A DNA stretch of 64,000 nucleotides from Chamaecrista fasciculata. Its lineage: Eukaryota > Streptophyta > Magnoliopsida > Fabales > Fabaceae. Shown one piece after another: positions 47,741 to 58,126 of this stretch (position 1 is the stretch's first letter; every line of letters begins with the position of its first letter). The DNA is taken from positions 133,176 through 197,175 of the forward strand of contig QANZ01007430.1 in NCBI GenBank assembly GCA_003254925.1, read 5' to 3'. A program made the position numbers and the translations under genes. The notes below the pieces were generated by a model. That model worked only from the letters and a program-made list of their open reading frames with translations, was not told the DNA's origin and searched no databases.

Positions 47741-48190
47741 ATTTTGAAGAAATTGAGGTGTTTAGAGGGAACTAGGAAAAGCGATTTTTGAATTCCTCTA
47801 TTTCAATCGAAGCAAATGGATGATGAACAGAGTGATTATGGCGAAGGTCGTTGGATTCATGAGGGTGATTGGTTCGGAGATTATGATTTTTGGGTTAAAA
47901 TTGATGGAAATTGAGGTGTTTAGAAGGAATTAGGAAAAGCGATTATAGAGGCCACATTTTTGGGCAAAAACGAAGGTGGCTGGATTCATGAGGGTGATTG
48001 ATTCGGAAATTATGGTTTTAGAGTTAAAATTGAAGAAAAATAAGCCGATCAACCAAAGCAAATGGACGAACAGAGAGATTATGGAGGCCACATTTTTGGG
48101 CAAAAACGAAGGTCGTTGGATTCATGAGGGTGATTGATTCGGAAATTATCGTTTTAGGGTTAAAATTGAAGAAATTTTGGGTGAAAAGCG
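47741..48190. repeat. Repeats in the 5' region of the RING gene
   Basis: A unit of roughly 130-190 bp, including 'gattcatgagggtgatt', 'cggaaattatggttttagg' and 'gaggccacatttttgggc', occurs three times in diverged form. The innermost copy overlaps the presumed 5' leader next to the start codon. Upstream (48190-48880) no feature was recognised. Confidence 0.7.
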
Positions 48191-49015
48191 ATTATCTAAT
48201 ATCGATGATTCCGAACTTGAGCTTCAATTAAAGGATCTATGCATTGAAAATTTTTGGCGCTTGTTTGCAGAGACCTGTTTCTGGGGATTTAGGGATTCGA
48301 ATTTCAAACTTTGAATTTGTTGAATACGATAACATGGAGAAAATGTGAGAAAAGAGGCACAAACAAACACAAAGCGATACGCGAGGGACATTTTGACGTT
48401 ATGCGAAATTGGAAAAGTTACAAAAGCTTCTACGGGCCTCCGTTCATCTGTTGATTGTTTTTCGTTTATTTAATTGATTTTATTATCCGTTAATTTTCTT
48501 ATTATTTTACAATTAGTTGGTCTAAAGTTAAATACTATGTGATGATTAAATATAATTTTTTGAAGTTGGATATTTTTTAAAAAAATGAGTTATTAGATAT
48601 ATGAATTTTAGAGTAAATTAATAATTTAATTATTCAAAGTTGATAGATGTGTCAAATTAATTTTTAAAATACGAAATTGTATGATCTAGCTATTGAAAAA
48701 TACAATTATAGTCAACTTAATATTTTTTTTTTGTTAAGGATAACAATCAAAATTTCATGATAAAATTGATTTAATTTTAAGTTTTGTTATAATTATAGTA
48801 AAGGATTAAGATTAAAAGATTGTAATTATTTGTATGAGCATTTTTGGTTTTTAAATTTAAGTTTTTCTTTCAATTTAAGTTCTCTTAAAAAAAGGGCTGG
48901 TGTCCTTAACGTTTGGGGTCAGTTTCAGTTATGCCCCTAACGTTTGTTTTGTGTCAGTTATGTCTCCAACCTTTCACATTGCTGTCAATTATACACTAAC
49001 CTCAATTGTTTTTTT

Positions 49016-50350
49016 AGCCAAAGTTTCATTTTGATCCCTCAAGTTTACTCAAAGTTCTGTTTTGGTCCCTCAGCTCAAAGTCCTTCATTCATCATCATCT
49101 TCACTACTACCACCACCACCACCACCACTAAGGATGGCAATGGGTAGGGTACCCGGTGGTTTTGTCACTATTCGTATCCGTATCCGTTCACCCTACCCAA
49201 TATTTGTACCCCATCCGTATCCGATAAATTAGTATCTGTATCCGTTTTCTATCCAATAGCCGATATCCGACGGGTACCCGAAATATCCAAAAAAAGTATA
49301 AATATAGGATAGTGTATCCTATTTTATAAATTGGATATATTGGGTACCCGATATCCAATATCCACTAACTAAAATAAATAAAATTATGATTTATTTATAT
49401 TTTATAAAATAAAACAATTAAATATAGAGTAACTAAAAAATGATTATATATATAAAAAATATAAATATAATTAAATAAGCTTAAATAATTATATATAAGA
49501 TATTAAACTGAATGTAAAATATAAAAATTAAATAAGTAATAGAGTATCAGATATCGAGTACCCTTACTATCCGTTCATTTCGGATGGATATAGGGTATCA
49601 GAAGGTAATATCCGTATTTTCCCAATATCCGAAAAATATTTAATGTTCACTATCTGTAACCTATCCGATATCCGGCATCCCTCGGATACTGGATAATTTT
49701 TTCGGGCGGATATGGACGGGTACCTTAAATACCTTAAAGAATTGTCATCCCTAACCACCACCATCAGCAGCAGCAGCAACACCACCGTCGTCAGCACCAC
49801 CGCCGTCGCCGCCGCTGCCGAGCTTTTCTAGCGAGGCCCGTCTTCTCCTGCGAACTTTCTGGCAAGATACACGGCAGCCCCAACCACTACGTAAACTCCT
49901 AATCCAATGTTTTTTGACCTTAAGATTTCAATGGCGGCCTGCATTTTGCAAAGAAAAATGACCGGAAATATGATTTCCGACGACTGTGTACTTTTTCGGC
50001 GACTATGTAATGTTTCAGCGGCTTGAATTTTACTATTTTCGGTCATTTGTTCGCAATTTGCAGGCCGCCATTAAACTCAGGAGGTCAAAAAACTTTTGAA
50101 TAGGAGTTTTCGTAGTCGTTGGAGTTACTGTGTAACTCGCCGGAAAGTTCGTCGGAGAAGACGAACCTCGCTCGAAAAGCTCGCCGATGGCGGTGGTGCT
50201 ACTTTTGCTGATGACGGTGGTGTTGATGTTGCTGTTGACAGTGGTGGTGGTGGCGGTAGTGGTTAAGATGATTATGAATGAAGGACTTTGAGTTGAGGGA
50301 CCAAAACGAAACTTTGAGCAAACTTGAGAAACCAAAATAGGACTTTGGCC
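49016..50350. mobile_element. Foldback MULE with nested hAT-type MITE
   Basis: Outer ends 'agccaaagtttcattttg' and 'ccaaaataggactttggcc' belong to the family of the Pack-MULE at 52506. After removing a nested MITE (49131-49752), the left arm (ccaccaccatcagcagc..., ...aagatttcaatggcggcctg) pairs with the right arm (caggccgccattaaactc..., ...gctgatgacggtggtg). Arms contain a frame resembling coding DNA (ILRSKNIGLGVYVVVGAAVY on the minus strand), possibly an unrecognised capture. The 9-bp target repeat is not clear. Confidence 0.6.
49131..49752. mobile_element. Nested hAT-like MITE
   Basis: Ends AGGATGGCAAT and ATTGTCATCCCT form an inverted repeat. The interior is rich in 'tatccg', 'gggtaccc' and 'gatatccg' words, as in a common plant hAT-like repeat. 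It sits in a CCA-rich stretch of the surrounding foldback MULE. Confidence 0.7.
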
Positions 50351-50538
50351 AATTAAAATGTAATTTGTGTGTTTATCATATTTAATTTTTTTTTAATATC
50401 CAAACTTCTTTTTGGTATAAACCAGAGTTTCCGCTGCCAGGAACAATGACTAACTTCTTTACCAAGGGTCTTCCACCTGAGAGTAAATGGTTAACCACAT
50501 AATATTTTCTATATCCAAAGGTGGGATCGTAACTTTTA

Positions 50539-51293
50539 GGGTAAAATACAGGAAAGGTACCTGTGGTTTGGCCTAATTCAACATCTATGACGTGTGGTTT
50601 CAAAAGTTGCACATTAGGTACCTGTGTGTTTTGCTGTTAAACAGAAGTAGTACTTGTGTAATTTCCCGTTAAATTTTTGACGGAAAAATCATGTGCCACT
50701 CACGTGCTGGATTAAAACGCGCGCTTTGTCCGAATCCTAATTCTCATTTTAACAAAAAAAAAACCCTAATTCGCCCCTAATATTTTCTCCCTAATTTGCC
50801 CCTAATATTTTCTCCCCCATTCGCACACCACAAACCCTAAGTTACAGTCTCGCTTTCTTCCCCATTCGCGCACCCACAAAGCCAAGTTCACAGTTTCGCT
50901 TTCTTCCCCATTCTCGCACCCACAAACCCTAACTTTGTTCCATCATTCCCCTTTGCACACGCGATTCGTTCCACGGAAACCCCATTTGCACGATTTATTG
51001 GAATTTTTCAACGACGATGAATGTGGTATGTGGTTCGAACTGTGCATTGTTTATTTGTTTCAAGAATGGTTTGTCTATGTGCGATTTTATGGATTTAATT
51101 GATGGGTTTGTCTATGTGTGTGTGGTGAACGATTTTATTGGGAAACTTTGTCAGTTTGTGTTTGTTTTTTATATGAAGTGGCAATTTCGGTTTACTTTAT
51201 GAGTTCTGTAGGCTTTGTGTTTTGTGTTATTGCTATGCATGTGCTGGAGATTCCTTTAAAAATTGACCGATTAGGGTGTCAGTGAGTGGTCTN
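50539..51293 (+). mobile_element. 5' end of a MULE, copy A (truncated at an N)
   Basis: Nearly identical to 54165-54930: starts gggtaaaatacaggaaaggt, has the ccctaattcgcccctaatat units, and the exon/intron-like region around gatgaatgtg|gtatgtgg. Similarity stops exactly at the single N (51293), where different AT-rich sequence begins. So it is either a truncated element or an assembly join. Confidence 0.75.
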
Positions 51294-52505
51294 TAACAAT
51301 CGTTACAAATTTATTTTATACATAAAATATACATATATGATTTGTTTTCTTACAACAAAAAAAAAATTGATTTTCTTTAGCATTGGTTAGTAGTCTATGC
51401 TAAAACATAAAAACAATTATGATAATTTTTCTAAAATATGTGTCCATAAGAGTGGAAACTAATCCTAGGCCATCACTATATATATATATATATATTTCAA
51501 CAAAATTATGACTTTTAAAATAAAAGGGTAAAGTACAAATTTGGTACTTGTGGTTAGCATAAATGTCACATCACAACAACTGTGTGGTTTGAAAGATTTC
51601 ACTTTAGATACCTGAGATATGCATCGTTTAGCAATTACGGTACCTGTATTTTTGTTCCGTTAATTTTAAGGGAAAATGTTGGCGTGGCGCAATATTAGCC
51701 ATCAATTTCCAATGTATCTTAGTCGACGTATTTTGTTGAATTTTAACCGTTGGTTTTTCTTGTATCTTAGTCATTGGTTTCCACTCCAAAGTTAAAATCT
51801 CATTTTTGGTTTTCAAACTATGAGGTAAGTTTCATTTTGGTCATAAAAGCTATTTTTTGTTTCATTTTTGTCCCTCAAACTTTCACATTTTTTCTGTTTT
51901 GATCTCCAAAATGTGATTTTATCGTAATTTTCACTGTTATTCTTAGTCATAAATTAGAGATAAAAATCAACGCCAAATTTATCTTCAATTTGTAACTAAG
52001 AATGGAAATTTCTCTTCCTCTCTTTGTCAACTCACTTATTATTACGTATTTGAGTAGGGTGAACAAAAACATAAAAAAATACATAAAATAAATAAATGAG
52101 TTAAATAAAAAATGACTTTTTAAAAAAAAAAAATTAAAGTAGCCCAATTAGGCTCGGTATTCTAACTGGGCCAGTTCTCGGGTCTGGCTCGACCATCCCG
52201 TGATCACTCCTATATTTGAGAGAGAAATTATTCATCTTAATTATTTAGGTTAAAAATCACGGTGGCGTAAACCATATGAAATAATATTTTTGGGACAAAA
52301 GACGGAACAAATATGAAAGTTTGAGGACCAAACTGAAATAAAAAATATTTTTAGGACCAAAATTAAACTTATCCCATAGTTGATGGACGAAAATTTGAGT
52401 TTTCACTGAGTCACGTGAGCATTTCCCGTTAAAATTGACGAAACAAAACCACATGTACCATAATTGCAAAACGACGCATGCTTCAGGTACCCAAAGTGAG
52501 ATTTT

Positions 52506-53583
52506 GGCCAAAGTCCTATTTTGGTCCCTCAGTTATTTTTCGTTTCATATTGGTCCCTCAGTTATCCAAAACATGTCAAAGTTGGTCCCTCTAACGTTTT
52601 CCATCCATTTTCCGTTAAAAAAGAGAAAAAAATAAACTTTCATCCCCAAAAGTTTTATTTTCTTATATTAAAGTCCTTTTCTTTTTAAAATAGGATCAAA
52701 ACGTAAGAAAAGGAAGTAAATTAAGATTTTAAGTGACTTTACCCAAAAACAAAAAATCTCTCTCTCTCTCTCCACCGTTTTCCAGTAACGGAGGTGGGTG
52801 ATTTGGGATTCATCGGAATCGATATCAAAAGTGGCGACCTCGTCAACGCATCGGAATCGATCTCAAAAGTGGCGACCTCGTCAACGCATGGATCGAGTAC
52901 GATAGTTCAAGCAAGGCCTTTAGCATCGGGATTTCCTAGTCAAATCTCAAACCCAAAGACCCTCTTTTGTTCTTCAACCTTGATCTAGATCAGTACGTTG
53001 ATGACTTCATGTATCTGGGTTTCTCTGCCTCCACGCAGGGTAGTAAAGAAATTCACAGCCTCCAGTGGTGGACCTTCACCTCTTCCTTTGACTCATCTTC
53101 ATCGGCGGCGTCGCCACCTCCAACTGTCACTTTAATGAACCCAACCGCTAATTCCGTGGAGTCGCACTCACCGCCTCCATCATTAGCCCCTTCTGATTCA
53201 GCCCCAGCCACTCAACAAAAGGACAGTAAATCTTCGTGTTCAATGGATCCCAAATCACCCACGTCCGTTACTGGAAACGGTGGAGAGAGAGAGAGATTGA
53301 TTTTGTGTTTTTGGGTAAATTCAATTAAAATCTTAATTTACTTCCTTTTTCTACGTTTTGATCCTATTATAAAAAGAAAATGACTTTAATATAAGAAAAT
53401 AAAACTTTTGGGGATGAAAGTTTATTTTTCCTCTTTTTTTAACGAAAAATTGGATGGAAAAAGTTAGAGGGACCAACTTTGACAAGTTTTGGATAACTGA
53501 GGGACCAATATGGAACGAAAAATAACTGAGAGACCTATTTGGAACAATGAGCATAACAGAAGGACCAAAATAGGACTTTGGCC
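52506..53583. mobile_element. Pack-MULE with captured lectin receptor kinase fragment
   Basis: Termini ggccaaagtcctattttggt and ccaaaataggactttggcc are inverted repeats flanked by a perfect 9-bp duplication TGAGATTTT (52497-52505, 53584-53592). Arms run 52506-52791 and about 53265-53583, ending inward at ccaccgttttccagtaacgg and its complement. The 473-bp middle is host coding sequence. No transposase is present. It is nested in the right arm of the MULE at 51526, so it inserted later. Confidence 0.93.
52797..53262 (+). pseudogene. Captured fragment of an L-type lectin receptor kinase (clade VIII)
   Basis: Reading with frame changes gives GIDIKSGDLVNA, then W.EYDSSSKAFSIGIS, PKDPLLFFNLDLDQYVDDFM, YLGFSASTQGSKEIHSLQWW and TFTSSFDSSSSAASPPPTVT, followed by LMNPTANSVESHSPPPSLAP. 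These are the last strands of the legume-lectin ectodomain and the Pro/Ser-rich juxtamembrane stalk of LecRK-VIII type receptors. Transmembrane and kinase parts are absent. A ~38-bp stretch around 'aaaagtggcgacctcgtcaa' is tandemly duplicated at the start, and a frameshift precedes FFNLDLDQ. It is not functional as a receptor; the parent gene lies elsewhere. Confidence 0.88.
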
Positions 53584-53817
53584 TGAGATTTTTAAACCAA
53601 ACGGTAGTGATATAAGATTCAGCCTAACCACAGGTATCTAATTTGTAATTTACTCTAAAATTAAAGTTCAAAAACTTTTTAATGTCTTTTAGGAAGTGTA
53701 TTATGCTGGTTAAGAGAACACTAACTTGAGTTTCTAATTGTTGGGTAGTAATATTAATTGGTAAAATAATTAAAATTTGTACATAAAATCTGTAATTTTG
53801 AAAGATAAAAGCATAGT

Positions 53818-54150
53818 GTAAAAAACCGGACCGGCAATTGACGCGGCGAAGGGCTCGGGTCACTGGTTCAATGGTTCAACCGCTGGGTCACTGGTTCAAC
53901 CGGTTAAGCCGGTTTACTTAAAAAATACATTTTTAAATATACATATTCATCAAATACACGTTAATATCTTACAATAATTTAAATATAAAGTAAAATTTAA
54001 ACATAACCATACGTCCATCACATATAATAAGTGGTAAATATTTAAGTCACACTACATAAAACTTAAATTTAAAACATAACCACATCAAACAAGTCTTGAA
54101 ACTAAAAATTAATTGCATTAAACAAGCTACAAATTGAAAAACATATAATA
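53818..54150. repeat. One-ended MITE-like repeat
   Basis: Opens with 'accggaccggcaattgac' and has 'gggtcactggttcaa' twice plus 'aaccggttaagccggttt', a type common at the ends of plant hAT-like MITEs. The opposite end was not found. Confidence 0.4.
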
Positions 54151-55206
54151 GCTAATTTAATTTAGGGTAAAATACAGGAAAGGTACCTGTGGTTTGGCCT
54201 AATTCCACATCTATGACGTGTGGTTTCAAATGTTGCACATTAGGTACCTGTGTGTTTCGCCGTTAAACAGAAGCAGTACTTGTGTAATTTTCTGTTAATT
54301 TTTTGATGGAAAAATCATGTGCCACTCACGTGCTGGATTAAAACGCTTTGTCCGAATCCTAATTCTCATTTTAACAAAAAAAAACCCTAATTCGCCCCTA
54401 ATATTTTCTCCCTAATTTGCCCCTAATATTATCTCCCTAATTCGCCCCTAATATTTTCTCCCCTATTCGCACACCACAAACCCTAAGTTATAGTCTCGCT
54501 TTCTTCCCCATTCGCGCACCCACAAAGCCAAGTTCACAGTTTCGCTTTCTTCCCCATTCTTGCACCCACAAACCCTAAATTCGTTCCATCATTCCCCTTT
54601 GCATACGTGATTCGTTCCACGGAAACCCCATTTGCACGATTTATTGGAATTTTTCGACGACAGTGAATGCGGTATGTGGTTCGAACTGTGCATTGTTTAT
54701 TTGTTTCAAGAATGGTTTGTCCATGTGCGATTTTATGGATTTAATTGATGGGTTTGTCTATGTGTGTGTGGTGAACGATTTTATTGGGAAACTTTGTCAG
54801 TTTGTGTTTGTTTTTTATATGAAGTGGCAATTTCGGTTTACTTTATGAGTTCTGTAGGCTTTGTGTTTTGTGTTATTGCTATGCATGTGCTGGAGATTCC
54901 TTTAAAAATTGACTGATTAGGGTGTCAATGAGTGGTCTTGTTATGCTATGTATGCTTTATTATATGGTATGTTACTGACTATGCTATGCTGGAGATTCCT
55001 TTAAAAATTGACCGACAGGAATTGTGTGTATTGTGGTCCCAAGTGTTTTGAGTTGTTTATATAAAATTCAATTGTGTGTTATTAAGTATCTGATAGTGGT
55101 CCCAACTTTTTTATATAATTTTAGTTGTTTATATTTGATTCATTAAGGAAATTTTAGTTTTTTATTGATAGTGGTTGTTGTGTTCCCAACTTTTTTATAT
55201 ATAATT

Positions 55207-55490
55207 AAGTGCTGCTGTTGACTGTTTGGTCTCATTTTTAATGTTTTCTTTATTTTGACAATGAAATGTTGACTGTTTGGTCCCTTTTAAGTGCTGATGT
55301 TTACCGTTTGGTCCCATTTTTAATGCTTTCTTTATTTTGACAATGAAATGTTGATTGTTTGGTCCCTTTTAAGTGCTGATGTTGACTGTTTGGTCTCATT
55401 TTTAATGTTTTCTTTATTTTGACAATGAAACGTTGACTGTTTGGTGCCTTTTAAGTGCTGATGTTGACTGTTTGGTCCCTTTTTGGTTGC
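55207..55490. repeat. 82-bp tandem repeat in the 5' intron of the MULE gene
   Basis: Units begin (aagtgctg) at 55207, 55289, 55371 and 55453, exactly 82 bp apart. Each holds 'gttgactgtttggtc' and 'ctttattttgacaatgaaa'. The last unit runs into the acceptor ttggttgcag just before the ATG at 55493. Confidence 0.9.
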
Positions 55491-57323
55491 AGATGACCAT
55501 AACTCATTTTGATATAGAACTACATCAAGGTGGGCATATATTATTCTATAATGATGACCCACAGAGACCATATTATAATGGTGGCTATTGCACAGTTCAT
55601 CCTCAATATGATAAAGACCTCATTTCATAGTTTGAGTTAGCCTCACTGTGGGAGCAGTTTAATTACCATAAGGATGCAGGGATGTTTGGGTTAAAACCTG
55701 GTGGAAGACCAAGTGAAGGCTTCTACAAATTAAAAGATGATGATGACGTGATCCCTTGGTTAGATCTTCATGCAGAGTTTGGATGCCCACAACTAGTTGT
55801 ATATGTAGATGGGTGTGCTATTGTGGAAGAAGAAACTGTTGAAGAGTTCACAGTTGTGGAATGTGTACAATATGAAGACGAAGATGAGGAGGAAGCTGAG
55901 GGTGAAGAAGATGATGATGAGCATACACAGTATCTGAAAGAGACACTTGAGAATCTAGAGGATGAAGACATATTTGGTTCATCAAGGGCAAATGTTGAGA
56001 CACTAAAGATAGGGAAAATGGTGAGAACAATGATGCATATGTAGAGGTAAATGTTGAAGACCTAGGCAGTTTGGAATTAGAAAATCTTGGTGAGAACTCT
56101 TCTCTTCAACCTGGATTTGAAACAAACCTTGATAATGTTGATTTTGGTGAGTTCTTTGAGAAGGGTTTGAGTGATGGAGAAATATATAGTCCAATTAACT
56201 CAGATGAGGAGGGACCTTCTTTGAAGTGGTCACAGTATAATGAGCAAACTATGGCAAAAAATCCACGGTTAGAGGTAGGCATGGAGTTTAAGAATGCAAA
56301 GGTGTTTAGGGAGGCCTTGACCGAGTATTGTGTGATTGAGGGTGTGGATTATATATGGAAGATTAATAGGCCAGAACGACTTTCAGCCCACTGCATCCAG
56401 AAAACTTGTCCATGGAGAATTTATGCTTCCAATAAAGGTGTTAACAACACACTACAAATCAAGTCATTATTCCCAAATTGCACTTGTGGAAGAACATTCA
56501 AGAATGGTCATGTGGACTCAAATTACCTAGCCAAGAGGTTTGTTGACGAATTCAGGGAGAATCCTGAGTGGAGCGTGTTAAATGTGAAGAATTTAGTGAG
56601 GAGGCAGATTTGTGTTAATATTTCAAGAGCAAAAGTTTATAGGGCCAAAAGAAAAGCAAAGGAGGCAAAGGAGGGATGTGAAGCTATGCAATATGCAAAT
56701 CTGAGGTCCTATGCTGAGACTTTAATTAAGAGAGACAAAGGGACTTGTATAAAAATTCAGTGTGAAGGTGAAGGTGAAGGTGAAGGTCAACATCAACATG
56801 GAGGTGGAGATCTTAGTGTGGAGGAAGGTGGTGGCTTAAGATTCCAAAGAATGTATGTTAGATTCACTACAAGAAAACAGGCAATTTGTGACGGATATTT
56901 GTGACGGACTATGTCCCGTCACAAATCGGTCCCAGATCCGTTACAAAATCCGTCACAAAAGTTGATTTTCCATTTTCAGATTTTTCAGTCTATTTGTGAC
57001 CGATTTCTGAGATGGACTTGATCCGTCACAAAATATTCCCGTCCCAAAAATGAGAAAGAGGCGCTAGTTTTTTACTTATTCCCACTCTCCCACTTTAATT
57101 TTCATTTTTTTCCCTCACTTGCCAATTTCGTCCTTTATTTTCATCTTAGGGTTTTCATTTTTGTTAGTTCAAGTTCCCCTCCTTCCTCCATTCCTCTCCA
57201 ACCTCAGATGCCACCACCACCGACGACCACCATAGGGTTCGTCGCTGCCGTCTGTCGCCGACGGAGACCGTAGCTGGCGAGCATTTCTTCAAGAAGCTGA
57301 CTCGTATTCGTAGCCCTGTCGCG

Positions 57324-57530
57324 ATGAAAAGGGCGACGGCGGCGGCCTCTGTTTCACCGTCAGCGGCTTCGGTTAGGGAAAAGCGACGAAGGCTTCTGTT
57401 AATGATTCAGGAGGAGGATGAAGACGAAGAAGAAGAAGAAGAAATTAAGAACGCCGAGAAGGTTGAAATTGGGAATCGTAGGGTTCGAAGAAGGCTCGTG
57501 AAGAAGCTTGGGGACGAATTCGAGGAGTAA
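57324..57530 (+). CDS. Short basic/acidic ORF inside the CACTA element, unrecognised
   Basis: 68 codons from an ATG preceded by a GC-rich leader: an alanine/serine start, the basic EKRRRLL, an acidic run from a GAA/GAG repeat, and a basic end (RRVRRRLVKKLGDEFEE). GC content is higher than its surroundings. It may be the first exon of a captured host gene, since the frame remains exon-like and other exon-like pieces follow. No family recognised. Confidence 0.35.
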   Translation: MKRATAAASVSPSAASVREKRRRLLLMIQEEDEDEEEEEEIKNAEKVEIGNRRVRRRLVKKLGDEFEE

Positions 57531-57875
57531 ATTCGATTAGGTTAGACCTCTTTGTAAAATGTAAGGAATCATTTAGATCTATGGTATATATTGATTGAAC
57601 TTTGTTCTGCCTCTGGAAGATAGAGCCTAGATGATTAATTAATTTGAGTTTTAGCTTGCCTTTCTTTGAAGTTTTTTTGGTTAAATTAGTTAAACTGAAC
57701 CAACAGGAGCATCAATATAAATATATTGGAGGGTATGTTTTGTTGCTATCGTGGGACTTTGTGATGATTTAGATTTTTGATTAGGAAGAAATAAAGAATA
57801 GTACAATTTACAACTTGTGTAGTATATATAATTAAGTATAGAATGAACATTGCTCCGCTAGCTCTGGACAGATCA

Positions 57876-58126
57876 ACTTCTTTGTGGGATGCAAGCCCTG
57901 TGGGAAATTTGGGGATTATCCTGTTGAGAGGTGCTTGAAGCAGATGGATCGTGCTTATAATTTTGGGGATAACCAGATTCTGCAGATGTATGGCTTCACT
58001 CACAGGTCACTTGCTAGTCGCAAAGTTAAGAGAATCAGAAATGATACCAGTAATCCCCTTGATGTGAAAGATGAGCTTGGATTTCTTCATCCTGTTTTCA
58101 AAGCTACCAGGTTGCCTTCTTCTTAG
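57876..58126 (+). pseudogene. Exon-like captured sequence in the CACTA element
   Basis: A frame of about 80 residues (CKPCGKFGDYPVERCLKQMD, NQILQMYGFTHRSLASRKVK, ELGFLHPVFKATRLPSS) ending in TAG, with balanced composition unlike the AT-rich DNA around it. Further on, short exon-like pieces are bounded by splice-type signals: ag|CTAATAAGGCC...GATAAG|gtaatt (58943-58989) and cag|GCTTTAAC...GAAGCATAA (59744-59814). I do not recognise the gene. Confidence 0.4.

Larger units (their letters stand above)
51526..53656. mobile_element. Foldback MULE (host of the LecRK Pack-MULE)
   Basis: Left end gggtaaagtacaaatttggt faces the right end accacaggtatctaatttgt...ttactct. Arms continue with matching 'gtggtttgaaag' and 'aaccaaacggtagtg' sequences, and with 'cctcaaactttcac' against 'gaaagtttgagg' further in. 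Flanking 9-mers AAAATAAAA (51517-51525) and AAAATTAAA (53657-53665) agree at eight positions. The right arm is interrupted by the element at 52506-53583. Nothing coding was recognised in its own interior. Confidence 0.75.

Noticed and set aside
51017-51202. Small ORFs repeated at 51017 and 54663 (61 codons each)
   Set aside because: They read through a likely donor site (gtatgtgg) in the MULE 5' region; conservation only reflects the recent duplication.
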